64,000 nucleotides of DNA from Ipomoea triloba (taxonomy: Eukaryota; Streptophyta; Magnoliopsida; Solanales; Convolvulaceae), in contig NC_044919.1 of NCBI RefSeq assembly GCF_003576645.1, positions 27,724,591 through 27,788,590 of the forward strand, in the 5' to 3' direction. The position numbers were made by a program, and so were the translations under genes. Below the pieces are notes generated by a model. That model was not told the DNA's origin. It did not search any database and saw only the letters and a program-made list of their open reading frames with translations. Shown here piece after piece: positions 45,684 through 57,506 of this stretch; position 1 is the stretch's first letter; each line of letters opens with the position of its first letter.

Positions 45684-45840
45684 GAGGTGGTGGGTTCGAG
45701 CTTCAGTGGAGGCAATACTGACTCTTGTGCTTCAATAGGTTGAGAAAGTAGTTAGGTAGGGAGGTGGTGGATTCGAGCCTCAGTGGAGGCAATACTGACT
45801 CTTGTGCTTCAATAGGTTGAGAAAGTAGTTATGCACGATA
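45684..45840 (+). repeat. Tandemly duplicated SINE-like unit (77-bp period)
   Basis: Two copies of GAGGTGGTGGGTTCGAGC, then TCAGTGGAGGCAATACTGAC, then TCTTGTGCTTCAATAGGTTG and AGAAAGTAGTTA. GGGTTCGAGC is a Pol III B-box-like core. Single inverted copies lie at 54.9 and 56.2 kb. Confidence 0.75.
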
Positions 45841-45844
45841 CACA

Positions 45845-46345
45845 TTATAGACAGGCACATTGGTGCCGGTAGGATGGGATTAGGGTAGCCCGAAGGGTGT
45901 AGGGAAGCTTACTCCGGGTGGAGGGAGCTTCCCGGAAGAATGCCTTAAAGCTGTGACTAAGAGAAAGCTTATAGAAACACTGAAGGAAGACAACGGGGGA
46001 AGGCTTTCCTCACCCATAGCCAAAAACGGAGGGTGAGGGAAGGCCCTTCCCCCTAAGAGTGAGTTGAATTATTCCCCCGAGGGGAAAGCGTAGCGTAGCG
46101 AAGCAAGGGGGTAACGTGTTAAGGCTTCTAAAAGGAGCCTTTTTAGAAAGAGACTTAAAATGCACGGGAACCGTGACCGAATTCCTCATTCCTCTTCCCC
46201 TTGGGGAAAGCGAAGCGAAGCGTAGCAAGGGGTTAAAAGGAAAGCTTCCGTAGGAAGTCCGAATAACCTTCCCCCCGAAGGGAGATTAAGGGGGGTAACG
46301 TACCGATCCATAGCTTCCCCCGAGGGGAAAGTTTTTTTAAGGCCT
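45845..46345. other. GC-rich palindrome block, possibly organelle-derived (NUMT-like)
   Basis: Unlike its surroundings, this block is GC-rich. It carries repeated palindromes of the form TTCCCCCGAGGGGAAAGC with GTAGCGAAGC runs and GAAGCTTCC. Repeats of this style occur in plant mitochondrial genomes, so transferred mitochondrial DNA is an inference, not shown. No mitochondrial gene was recognised, and frames such as 46010-46228 look accidental. Confidence 0.45.
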
Positions 46346-46379
46346 ATGATGCAACACCAATACACTGAAAGGACTACAT

Positions 46380-48320
46380 GCGATCACTCGGCAAGAAAAA
46401 GTCAGGAAGCCTGCACCGGCACAAGAACGATTGACGGTGGGATGATGGGATGCCGCGGGCCAGCTGGCTGTTACATGCAGCGCACCTAAGCGAGCCAGCG
46501 AACGCACCCAATGGAATGAAACAATGCAACTGAGCTGTAATAGACGGTTCTACATGTTAAAGTGTAACGCGACACACTCCAACCAATGCATTGACGCACC
46601 TTGCGTTAAAATCACATGGACATAACTATCGGGAATTGCAGTTAACATTCACGCACCTCTTGTGCCAATATCATTCAATTTAAGCACCGATCAGACAGAC
46701 CTTTAAGGGGCGGTTCGTCGAACCTCAAGCTTATAAATCGTAATTATTCATACCGATGCATGAAATACATCAGTCAATGACGTTTCGATGTAAACTCTAC
46801 GGCCCCAAAGACGGCAAATATCGTGTGGAGAACCCAATAATCACGGAACCATACTAAAATAAGAAGAAAAAGGAAAATAGAAGACACCAACCGGTTCGAA
46901 GGAAAATTGGATTTCTCTATTTTCGTTGATCGTCGCGAAGACCACAACTAACTGAAGCATATGTTGAACCCTTTCATGCCAAAACGACAGCCAGAAAAAG
47001 AAGACAAAAAATGTCGTGCGCAGAAAATATGCATACATATGTACGGTAAAACAGTAACAACGGCATCTAAGCAACGACAAGTTCGAAACTGCCATCACAA
47101 CGACACAACTGGAAAACGATGGTACATATCTAATTAATAATTAACTACCCATAAGCACACTATCGACAACGAAATCATTCCCGATAGAAGAGAAAGCAAA
47201 CACGAGAGTATACCATGTCATATGAATAAACTGGAACCACCACCGCGAGAAGAACATGTGTTTTCCTATGTACAATGTATCGGTAACAGCGGGATGTAAG
47301 CAGCGACAGCTTCAAAACACTCGTCAGAATGAAACAACAAAAAAACCACGGTATACACCGAATCTAATACAATATGGAGTATCAATTTACGTTCGCACAT
47401 TATCGACGGTCACGACCAAGAAAAGTTCAATCCACGCACCTTCGTTTGTAATTCGATGTAGCTAAGTATGGGAAATTGTAATTGACATCGACGTAGCTCC
47501 TGTCATAATGTCGTTAGCATTAAGTACCAATCCCACACACCTTTAAGCCTTTAAGCGCTAGCTCGTGGCACGTCAGGCTCATCAATCGTAATTGACTGGC
47601 ATGCATCAAATACGTTTGGCATAGTGGATAGTGTTTCGATGTAAGCATAGGTTGACGACAACCAATAAATGATCTGTCGCTGCTTTTGTTTGTTTATTTC
47701 CCGGTGACAAAGAAGAGACCAACCTATTCGAGAGACGATCGTTTTTTTGTTTATTTTCCTGCATTGGAAATTACAAAGTAAAGAAGAAAACAATTAAACG
47801 AAAATGCAGTAATCGGCGAACAAACACAAGAGACTAACCGATTCAAAGTACGATGAGTTGTGTCCATTTTTTTTTGTTTTTTCTTGACCAATAAAACGCG
47901 ACCAAACAGTCGCACGCACAAAAAGGATGCAATAGACAACAATGACGAAGAGCTCTCACAGTCTAGAACGAAACTATAATGCAAACACAATTTTATACGC
48001 AAGGAGTCATGCGAGAGAAGAATAAAACTCAGGCGATTGAAACTGCAACAAAAGGATATGAATGGTCTCCAAATATGCAAAAGGCTTACAAAATGCGAAA
48101 CAAGGACAAAGGACATTGACTTAATTTAATTTTTTAAACCACAAGTTTACAATTTCCAAGATAGACATCTAATCAACGTCGGCATCGCGACGTGCAAAGG
48201 TAAAGGCGAAGTCAAAAAACAGTAACACATGCCAGACGGCATGTATTTCTCTCGCTGACTACTGTAACAAGCACTAATAAATGTCAAACAAGTGGGCCAC
48301 AAGAATAGTATCGCAGTTGT
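46380..48320. other. CpG-rich field of degenerate dispersed repeats, no gene recognised
   Basis: Composition changes sharply: CpG is frequent and long A/T runs are rarer than elsewhere in the window. Motifs recur imperfectly: AGACACCAACCGGTTCGAAGG (46884) against AGAGACCAACCTATTCGAGAG (47714) and AGAGACTAACCGATTCAAAG (47829). TTTCGATGTAA occurs at 46784 and 47634, and GACCTTTAAGGGGCGG resembles CACCTTTAAGCC. No long conserved frame or known protein was found. Confidence 0.55.
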
Positions 48321-48387
48321 ACTCTAGCCAGCTGAGGGCAAAATAGGGAATTCACTCTAGCCGGCCGAGGGCAAAATAGGGAATTCC
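48321..48387. repeat. 33-bp tandem duplication
   Basis: ACTCTAGCCAGCTGAGGGC followed by AAAATAGGGAATTC is repeated with two substitutions, ending about 36 bp from the tRNA gene's 3' end. Confidence 0.9.
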
Positions 48388-48412
48388 ACTGGCAAATAAC
48401 ACCTCCTAGAGT

Positions 48413-48417
48413 AAAAA
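48413..48417 (-). terminator. Pol III terminator of the tRNA-Ile gene
   Basis: A run of five T on the minus strand begins 7 nt after the tRNA 3' end, as expected for RNA polymerase III termination. Confidence 0.75.
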
Positions 48418-48423
48418 TGAGTA

Positions 48424-48497
48424 TGGTCCCAGCGAGGCTCGAACTCGCAACCTTTGGCTCATAAGACCAATGCTCTAACCAACTGAGCTACGGGACC
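48424..48497 (-). tRNA. tRNA-Ile (TAT anticodon)
   Basis: A 74-nt cloverleaf with acceptor GGTCCCG / TGGGACC, D arm GCTCAGTTGGTTAGAGC, anticodon arm TTGGT-CTTATGA-GCCAA (anticodon TAT), and T arm GCGAG-TTCGAGC-CTCGC. The A and B boxes match the Pol III consensus, no intron is present and a T5 terminator follows. The isoacceptor call depends on the loop register, which is unambiguous here. It decodes AUA. Confidence 0.88.
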
Positions 48498-49330
48498 ATT
48501 TCTTTTTTTTTTTTCTTTTCTTCTTTTTAATTTTTATATAAGGGAATGCGACAAACATATTACAAAAATCTTGGCTAGACAATCTCCATAGCATCCGCAA
48601 CCAATAATGAGTAATGACCTATGTCCAACCTAAAGACTATCAAAAATTTGTAATTTAACTAAAGAGTGTGAGTGTTAAGACCGGTTTAAATTTGTAATTA
48701 TCACAAATTTTACTGTAAAATTTAAAACACTATAATTGAACGGATCAGATCAAATTTAAAGAAAAAAATTAATGTGACATTTTTGTAATTATTACCAATT
48801 TTACTGTAAAACTTATAACATTATAAAAATAATAAAAAATTGAGGTGGTATTTCTCAGGATTTTCTAAAAATGCACATGCATTGTGTTGTTACAAAGTGC
48901 ATGTTTAGTATTAAAAAATTATACTTTGCAAAATTTGAAAGTGCAGTACACTTATAGTTTGGATTTTAGAATTTATGACTGGATTTTTTGTTTTATTTAG
49001 TTTAGGGGTTCACTTTTGACTGCTTAGGGATTAGCATTTACGATTTGTGTTTAAAATTTAGTTCTTTCATTAATTTTATAAAAGTTATCTAGATATACAC
49101 ATTATGTTATTACAAAGTATAGAGTATAGTCTTACAAATTACGCCATAAAATTGATGATAATTACAAAATGTCACTACAATTTTTTTTAATTTGATTTGA
49201 TCCATTTGATTTTTATAAATGTAAGATTGAAATTGGTTCTTAATTTTCTCTTGAGAATGTGTTCTCATGAAATTATAAGCATATATGTGTGTGTATTTTT
49301 TTATTTTTAATATTGCACTCCCAAAATTTA
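48498..49330. other. Intergenic DNA, no gene recognised
   Basis: AT-rich sequence with a T-rich stretch immediately upstream of the tRNA gene. Nothing is coding. Confidence 0.35.
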
Positions 49331-49735
49331 AGGGCAAATTATTATGTGAACCCGGATTCAAAATACACAATTTACATATTGAATATTCACAATTTATATA
49401 TTGAATGTCGACAACTAAATATTCACAATTTACATACCAAATGTTCGCAATTTGAATGTAAATTTTGATGGTCCACTTTGTAACACCCCATTGCTTTATT
49501 CAGCAAATTATTGTGTGGACCATGGTCTATATAGTGCTATGCGGACCATAACAAAAAGTACATTTTTAATATACTAAATGTACATTATTTGTGTACTGAA
49601 TGTATATTATGTACATTCAGTATACAAATAGTGTACATCCCCTGAATACAATGTACATTTTTAATATATTGAAAGTATATATTATTTGTATACTGAATGT
49701 GCATTATTTAATAGTATAGTCCACACAATAATGAA
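49331..49735. repeat. Two small MITE-like elements with TGGACC-type ends
   Basis: 49331-49475 starts GGGCAAATTATTATGTGAAC and is made of CACAATTTACATATTGAATA-type repeats. 49502-49730 starts GCAAATTATTGTGTGGACC and ends AGTCCACACAATAAT. Its core is GTACATTATTTGTGTACTGA repeats. The inverted ends of the second are clear. No 9-bp duplication could be read for either. Confidence 0.6.
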
Positions 49736-51464
49736 TTTTTCCTCTTTTTATTCTTTTTGGGCAAGACCTTGCCAATTTAATGGGACTCTAGGCCCCATGA
49801 CCTCATCACCATCACATTTTAAAAAAAAAAAAATAGCATTGCTCTATAACAACTGTCATTTTAGTTTTGTGGGAGAAATTCTTTGTTTTTTTTTTCTCTG
49901 TGACATTAAAAACCTGCAGCCAAGAGAACTTCTAAAACTACATTTGAAGTGGTTTTTTTCATATAGGATCCGTTTCAAAACATGAAAAATATATTATGAG
50001 AAATGATTTTTTTTTAAAATTATTGATTTTTCATAAAATATTTTCATTTTGTAGTGTATGGCTGAAAATTAGAAAATAGTTTTTTTTTAAGAAAAAAATT
50101 GGCAAAAAATAAGAAAAGTGTATATATTTTTCTATTTGGATCATTTTTTAAAACAGGAACATAAATCTATTATTAAGTTATTTCTTACAAAATATTAATT
50201 ATTTTAATGATAATAATAACTATAGTTTATATTTAAAAAATTATAAATTAAAATGTATATTAGTTATAAAGATTAATATTAATTATAATAGAAAGATGTA
50301 AATAAATAATTTTTCGCTTGTAAGTTGTAACATATTATAACTTTAAAAAATACATAAATTGATAAATATAATAATTCCGAATTAAAGAATTTGAAGCAAA
50401 GAAAAAAAACTACTTTTTTAAGGGATGTGGGAAAGGTCGGGACACCGAGCCAAGATTTTTATTGTTCGGCTAATTGGCTCGGCCTAGTTTGACTCATATT
50501 TAATTTGACATTGATTAATGTAATACTAGCTCTTAACAGACTAAATTGAAGAATTTTTTTTTTTTAAATAAAAGTTGTGGGCATGCCAAAGATTTTATTG
50601 TTTGGTCTGGCCCAGCCCAATCCATATTTTATTCGACTGTTGATAAATATAATAAATCTTAACTAAAGAAATTGAAGAAAACAACTTAAATATTTATTTT
50701 AATCTTTTGGGGTATGGCCTTGTGACCTTGTCGAGTCAATAATTTTATTGTCTGGCCCAATTCGACCAGACTTATATTTTAATCGAACTCACCTAGTATA
50801 GTTCAAATAATAACAAAACAAACGAGTCATCTCGCACATTGGACACCACTTAAAGGACGAGAGATCGAGAATTGAACGTGAAATAAAAATTTAAAAACAC
50901 ATCTTCCAAGTAAAAATCTCAGAAGATATTTTTTCATCAAAATGAGTCATTTTTCTTTGACTATGAATATTTTGTGTTAATTTTATTTTCCAGTAATAAC
51001 TAAACACTAGAAAATTCAGTAAATGACTTCCAAAAGTCATTTTCTCGATTTTCAAACGGACTCTTAATTTAAAAATATACAAAACACACACTACATATAC
51101 ATTTAACTAACAACTAATACCTTTAAAAAAAAAATCAACAACTTCACAAAAGGACCAGCATAAAAACATCACCAAAATTACTTATATATAGTGAGGTTCC
51201 AATCCATTAAAAAAATTAAAAAAAAAATCTCAAGATCCTCATCACATTTTACAAAATATTGAATAGCGTAGTGATAAATCGTACTTTCTAAACCAAAGGC
51301 ATGGGCTGTAGCATCCTTATCACTTATACAGCATGTCAACATCGTCCTTGTGTCAAGTATTATACGATTGCAAGCTACAATTGTAGAACCAATTCCAACA
51401 TTTCACCTAAAAAAGTTTAGGTACAACCCCATCCTGTTTTTAAATACTACATCCTTAATTCACA
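49736..51464. other. Intergenic DNA, no gene recognised
   Basis: AT-rich. 50440-50820 has GGGCTCGGCC- and GGCCCAGCCC-like remnants resembling hAT subterminal sequence. Nothing is coding. Confidence 0.35.
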
Positions 51465-54400
51465 ACTCTTAATGAGGTATGCAGCCAGGAAGTGTGGAGA
51501 TGGGGGAAGAACTTTAATGCAAACCTCCAACCCCAAATTGACAAACTGAAAATCCAAATGGGACGGCACAGGGAAAGAACAGACAACCGAAGCTTAAAGG
51601 AATTCTCAAAAGCTCAGAAGGATTTTATCAATCTGCTAGATCATCAAAATAAATTCTGGAAACAAAGAGCAAAAGTTTTTTGGTTCAGGAAGGGAGACAA
51701 CAATACTCGTTTTTTTCATAATGCGGTTAAGCAAAGAAGAAGGAATAATGCAATCACCAGACTTGGGGATCAAAATGGGAACTGGGTCGACCAAGGCCTT
51801 GAACTAAATAACATGGTAAGAGATTATTTCACTGACCTTTTCATGACATCTGTTGGAGATATTTCTCCAGTTCTAGATTGCATAAGTCCCAAGATCACTC
51901 ACAGGCAGAACATGTCACTCCTTAGGAAGTTTTCTAGAGAAGAGATTAAGAAAGCTGTTTTTGACATGCATCCTGACAAGAGCCCTGGTTTTGATGGTTT
52001 TAATCCTGGATTTTTTCAAGCATATTGGGATATTATTGGGGAGAGCATTGTGCAGTTATGTAATGACTTTATTAGAACAGGAAAACTTCCCGTGGGACTC
52101 AACATAACTCAGATTGTTTTGATTCCTAAAAAATCTTGCCCTGAAACTATGGTTGATCTAAGACCAATTGCTCTGTGTACTGTAACTTATAAAATTCTTG
52201 CAAAAGCACTTGCTAACAGACTAAAGGAACTGCTAAATGATATCATATCCACCAGCCAAAGTGCTTTCGTGCCAGGGAGATTGATTACTGACAATATTAT
52301 GGTTGCATATGAAATGCAACACTTCCTGAAAAGGAAAATTCAGGGAAGAGATGGGTATGTGGCACTGAAATTGGACATAAGCAAAGCATACGATAGATTG
52401 GAATGGTCATTATTGCGTGAAATCTTGCTAAAGTTGGGTTTTGCAGAAAGATGGGTTGGTCTTATTATGGAATGTGTTACTACAGTAGAGTATTCTGTGC
52501 TGAACAAAGGAGATGAAATAGGTCCTATCAAACCACGAAGAGGCCTTAGACAAGGTGATCCTATTTCCCCTTATCTCTTTATCATTGTAGCTGAAGGACT
52601 TAGTGCTATGATTCAAAAGTATGAGCAGGATGGTAAATTGCATGGTATTAAAGTGGCTAGAAATGCACCCTCGACCAGTCATCTGTTCTTTGCAGATGAT
52701 AGTTATATATTCTTTAAAGCCAACCCCCAAGAGGCCACTAGTGTTAATCATCTCCTAAGGACTTATGCAAAGGCATCCGGACAATGCATCAATCTTGAGA
52801 AGTCCTCCTTGTGTTTCAGTCGCAATGTGGATGAAAGGATGAGAGTGACAGTGGGGGAAATCATGGGAATAAGGAGGGATGGAGGTCAAGGAAACTACTT
52901 GGGGCTGCCTATGATCATTGGAAAAAATAGAAAAGAAATTCTGAGTTTTATAAAAACAAGAATTATCAACCGCATTCAAGGGTGGAATCACAGATTCCTT
53001 TCAAGAGCAGGTAGGGAAATCCTGTTAAAAACTGTTGTTCAAGTACTTCCTTCGTATGCAATGGGGGTATTCCTATAACCCAAAGGTTTAATAAAGGATA
53101 TTGAATCTGTTATGAACTCATACTGGTGGAAAGGTGGAGGAAATACTAACAGAGGGATTTATGGAATTACTTGTGTCTACCCAAAAAATGGGGAGGAATG
53201 GGCTTCCGAAAACTACATGATTTTAATTTGGCTCTCCTATGCAAACAATCGTGGAGATTGATCCAGAAGCCGGATTCTCTTGTTTCAAGAATATACAAAG
53301 CTAGATACTATCCACACTCTTCCTTCCTTGAAGCTAAAAGAGGATCTAACCCCTCTTATATTTGGAGTAGCTTGATTGAAACACAAGACATCATCCGCAA
53401 ACATTCCAGATGGAGGGTAGGCAATGGTGACCAAATTCACATATGGAAAGACAAATGGCTACCAGACAAGAGCAACTTCCATGTTACTACATATCCTTTC
53501 CCTATGCTAGAAGATGCAGTAGCTGCTGATTTGATGAATCCTAATAAACTCAGTTGGGATGAAGAAATAATAAGGAATATCTTTAACCAAAGGGATGCAG
53601 ACTCTATCCTAAAAATTCCACTTCCTAGGCAGAACACTCAAGATAAAGTAATTTGGGATCCGGAAGAAGATGGAAGCTACTCGGTCAAAAGCTGCTATAA
53701 AGCCCTCAGAGGGAACCTGAACCCGGAAGAAACTCAAGCTTGGAGTAAATTTTGGCAGCTAAAACTTCCTCCTAAGGTAAAAAAATTTTTATGGCAAGCT
53801 TGCAGCTTATGTCTTCCTACCAAAGACAACCTGAGAGTGAGGAAAGTTGATTGTGATGATCATTGTCTTTTATGTGCTAATGGACGTGAGTCCATCTTCC
53901 ACCTTTTTGTTGAATGTGATTTTGTCATGTTGGAGTTGCCTGGGCCTTCAAAATCAACAGGTTGTTGTTTCAAATTTTCATGATTGGTTACTTCATATCA
54001 CTGCCAGTATGCACAATGACCAGAATTGCATTATCATTATGGTGTGTTGGAATATTTGGTCACTTAGAAACAACAAAGTTTGGCAAAACCAATCAACTGA
54101 GCCTCCAAGTACAGTTGTTAGAAGATCCCAGTCATACTATTTCGACTGGAAGGATGCTTGGAAAGACAACAACACCTCCCAAGACAATGCAGCAACAGAT
54201 GTACACTGGAGCAAGCCTCAACCGGGTTTCCTTAAACTAAACGTAGATGCTGCTATCAACAAGCAAGGGTCATGTATGGGATTTGCTTGTGTACTTACGA
54301 ATGAATTTGGAGGATTTGTTGCAGCGAAAGGAACTCAATGGAGAGGTGTATTTTCTCCTAGGGAAGCGGAGGCTGTGGCTGTGAGAGAGGCACTTAGTTG

Positions 54401-54713
54401 GCTAAAAAGTCACAATTTTGACAAAGTTCAAATTGAAACTGATTCCCTCTGTTCAAGGCATCCATGCTTGCAAAGGGGACTCTTCTTTTCACTTGATTCT
54501 TAGAGATATTAAAAACCTTATGAGTTCTTTCACTCATGTGTTTTTATCTTTCACTAAACGATCTGCGAATCAGGCAGCCCACAAGTTAGCTAGGCAGTCT
54601 GTTTCTATAGCTGATCAATTGGAGCGGTTCACACACCCTCCTCCTATCATTTGTAATGTCTTAGCTTCTGATATTATTGAATGAATCTTTGTTTTTTCCA
54701 AAAAAAAAAAAAA
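51465..54713 (+). mobile_element. 5'-truncated non-LTR retrotransposon (plant LINE) with A-tail
   Basis: It begins inside the linker before reverse transcriptase; the upstream ORF1 and endonuclease are missing, as is usual for 5'-truncated LINEs. It ends in an A-run at 54700-54713. No convincing target duplication was found, because no exact repeat of the sequence after the A-tail occurs near 51465. Confidence 0.88.
51492..54684 (+). pseudogene. LINE ORF2 remnant: RT, zinc-binding and RNase H domains, broken
   Basis: 51492-53078 encodes a plant LINE RT region: WFRKGDNNTRFFH, SPGFDGFNPGFFQ, RPIALCTVTYKILAKALANR, SAFVPGRLITDN, LDISKAYDRLEW, RRGLRQGDPISPYLF and the catalytic FADD at 52689-52700. 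A TAA at 53076-53078 ends the frame after SYAMGVFL. From about 53171 another frame has PKKWGGMGFRKLHDFN and then the zinc-binding domain (LKLPPKVKKFLWQACSLCLP ... CLLCANGRESIFHLFVEC). A further shift near 53920 leads to an RNase H domain (LKLNVDAAINKQG, REAEAVAVREAL, IETDS). A last shift near 54450 gives RSANQAAHKLARQSV and the end at 54684. At least one stop and three frameshifts make it inactive. Confidence 0.92.
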
Positions 54714-54911
54714 TTCATTTGTTACATATCTTGGCTTTAGAAGAAAATACTTTTAAAAATTTATTGTCAAACGTGTAAAAACTTAGATTTTTTATTTTAT
54801 AATTACATTCTAATAATATAATATAGAATTAATGACCAATTTGGTCACTTGACTATAGCGAAATTACGGATTAATAATATGTTAATATAAAATAAATTGT
54901 AATAATAATCA
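54714..54911. other. Intergenic DNA
   Basis: AT-rich sequence; nothing recognised. Confidence 0.35.
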
Positions 54912-54990
54912 TCATTGCCTCCACTGAGGCTCAATCTCATGACCTCCCATATGAGAGAGTCACTACATGTCATCTGAACACAAGGTGTTT
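54912..54990 (-). repeat. SINE-like repeat, inverted copy
   Basis: It reads ATTGCCTCCACTGAGGCTC and CATGACCTCCCATATGAGAG on the plus strand, the reverse of the module at 45.7 kb and 40.7 kb. Confidence 0.6.
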
Positions 54991-55031
54991 GTCATATAAT
55001 GATATATTATTCTAATTATATTATTTTGTAG

Positions 55032-55489
55032 CACAAATTTTACTGTGGACCGCGATCCACCAAGCATTGTGGTCATCCAAGTGGCAAAACGACGTCGTTT
55101 TGATTAATGAAAATAGACGGACGAAACTGCCTCCATTAAGCGCAACTGCAGTTCCCTTTCAACACAACTACAGTTCCAGACGGATGAAACGGCCTCCAAC
55201 AGGCGACAACTGCAGTATCAATTCAACACAACTGTAGTATCATTTGAGATGAACTGTAGTATTAGTTACGTACACAACTGCAGTATCAGTTCAACACAAC
55301 TGCAATCTGCAATATCAGTTCAACACAACTGCAGTATTAGTTCAACACAACTGTAGTATCATTTAAGATGAACTGTAGTATCAATTACGGAGATATACGG
55401 GAACCGTTTCTCCCACTTATTGAAACGACGTCGTTTTGTGACCTTGGTCTACAATGCATTGTGGACCGCAGTCCACGGTATAAGAACTG
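55032..55489. mobile_element. Mutator-type MITE, TGGACC family, with 9-bp TSD ATTTTGTAG
   Basis: ATTTTGTAG flanks it at 55023-55031 and 55490-55498. The left end is CACAAATTTTACTGTGGACC and the right end GTCCACGGTATAAGAACTG. An AAAACGACGTCGTTTT palindrome occurs near each end. The core is a set of AACACAACTGCAGTATCAGT repeats. No coding. Confidence 0.88.
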
Positions 55490-55546
55490 ATTTTGTAGTA
55501 TATGACCTTTTGTATAATTAAGGAAAGATGTTCTAATTGTTTATGT

Positions 55547-55757
55547 CGCAAATTATACTATGGACCATGGTCCACAATGCATTGTGGACCATGGTCATGA
55601 TTAATACTGCAGTCGTGTTGAACTGATACTACAGTTGTGTTGAAAGGGAACTGCAGTTGCGCGGAACAGAGGCCGTTCATCCGTTCAACACAACTACAGT
55701 ATCAGTTCAACACAATTGCAGTATTAGCCATGACCATGATCCACAGTATAACGATTG
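55547..55757. mobile_element. Mutator-type MITE, TGGACC family, with 9-bp TSD TGTTTATGT
   Basis: TGTTTATGT flanks it at 55538-55546 and 55758-55766. The left end is CGCAAATTATACTATGGACC and the right end GATCCACAGTATAACGATTG. The short core has ACTGCAGTTGTGTTGAA-type repeats, inverted relative to the element at 55.0 kb. Confidence 0.88.
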
Positions 55758-55798
55758 TGTTTATGTGGTATATAATTAGAACATTTTTATCTTTATAA

Positions 55799-57506
55799 CT
55801 AGTTTTATGCGCGCATTGCGCAAATGGGTTAATGCCCAATGTTTATATTTAAATAAATATTTGAAAGTATATCAATGCAAGATTATATAGGAGAAGTTTG
55901 TACATGGGTAATTAAATGTCGAATTTTTTTATTTAAATATCTAACTCAAAGTATATGAATCCAATATAATATAGAAAATTCATTATAATTATTACTAAAA
56001 TAAATGTTTGCAACCTTGTAAAATCGATAGTCTAAATATTTTGTCTAAAAATGATAGTCTAAATAAATACTACTTTTAATTTGAATTTTCCATTTGAATT
56101 TTCCTAAGTGTTTTTTTGAGTTCTACTGACTCGGTTACAATGTAGTATCTGTTCATAGTTACTTTCTCAGTATCTGTTCATAGTTACTTTCTCAACCTAC
56201 TGAATCACAAAGAGTCAACAGATGCCTCCACTAAGACTCGAACCCACTCCCTTTTGAGTAGCATTGTCATTGTCTTCATCTTTACTATTTGTTCTCTTCC
56301 TTTTTGTTGGTAGTGTGTTATTTGCAACTCGGTTATTGTTGGTAGCATAGATGACAACGTCATGCAATGAGATTATGATATAGGAGCTATGGACTTTCCT
56401 TTAGGTGTTCTGCTTGGGATTCATTTGGTTCAACCATTATTGTTGAATGAGTTATTGTGGATAAAAAAATCCCTAGTTTAAGAAAAAAGATTAAATAAAT
56501 TAATAAAAATTTGAAAATTTAAAATATTATGTATTCCAAATATATTAAAAGGTAGTTTCTCGCTTCAATTTGCTGGGTAATGGGTTATTTGAATACTTTC
56601 TTTGTCAACAAATCCCCCAAGTAGTTAATATAATTGGTTTCAAACTATTCTTTGTTTATTTTTGTCATGGTATTAAAGAAATACATATGTATTATTTTTT
56701 TGTGTAACTACTAATTTATTTAATTCAATAAGAGTAAAATAGAGTGATCCCGCTTCAATTTGTTGGGTTATTATTTGAGTACTCTCTTTATCAACAAATC
56801 CCCAAGTAATTAATATAATTAGCTTCAAATTATTTAATAAATTTTTTTTCATAGTATTAATAAAATACTTGGTAACTAAATATATAACATTATTTTGTAC
56901 TATAACTTTGATATTTAATTACAAGATATTGTAAAAATAAGATAATGGACAATGTAATGAATATCAATTGATAAATTTGAATGTAAAGATTCTTTGCATG
57001 AGAGAAAATAAAGACAATATAACTAATAAAATTATTTCTCTTATTTAATTTAATTTTTTGATAATGAATAATTTTTTCAAATAAAGGTATTGTAGACACA
57101 TAATTCTAAATTAAAGAAATACATGTATCATTTTTTGTTGTAGCTACTAATTTATTTAATTTAATAAGAGTAAAATAGAGTGAGAAACTTAATTATGTCA
57201 AATTTGATTGAGATGAGGTTCGAACCTAAGACCTTTCTTATAGAAATTAATGGGTAAGTTAAAAGTTAAGGGAATGTTAACGGAGAAGAGAATATTTAAC
57301 AGAAAACTTAACGGATAATCATAAAAGTAAGGTTAAATTAGGTAATCTCTATTAATAATATTAATCTGAATTATCTTAACCATCTATTTGATTAAATAAT
57401 TCATCTGAACCATCCATTTGATTAAATAATTTGGCCGGCATTTTTTCTACCCATTTTAGGCCTAACTATCTTTGGCTCTTATCTTTATAATTTTGGTAAT
57501 ATATGA
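55799..57506 (-). mobile_element. Non-autonomous Helitron, copy 3 (inverted), with nested SINE
   Basis: On the minus strand it ends GCGCAATGCGCGC then ATAAAACTAG before T, a canonical Helitron hairpin and CTAG terminus. The 5' end lies near 57480-57506 (AAGATAAGAGCCAAAGATAG, with a possible A|TC at 57506). It aligns with copies 1 and 2 throughout, apart from a SINE insertion at 56122-56251. The conserved small frame is at 56890-57099. Confidence 0.8.
56122..56251 (-). mobile_element. 5'-truncated SINE nested in Helitron copy 3
   Basis: TTTTGAGT on the plus strand flanks it at 56114-56121 and 56252-56259; the other Helitron copies have the site once. On the minus strand it reads GAGTGGGTTCGAGTCTTAGT, then GGAGGCATCTGTTGACTC, with a doubled GAGAAAGTAACTATGAACAG unit. 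It belongs to the 45.7-kb family. Confidence 0.82.

Noticed and set aside
46010..46228. 72-codon minus-strand frame in the GC-rich block
   Set aside because: It lies entirely in palindromic repeats and resembles no protein.
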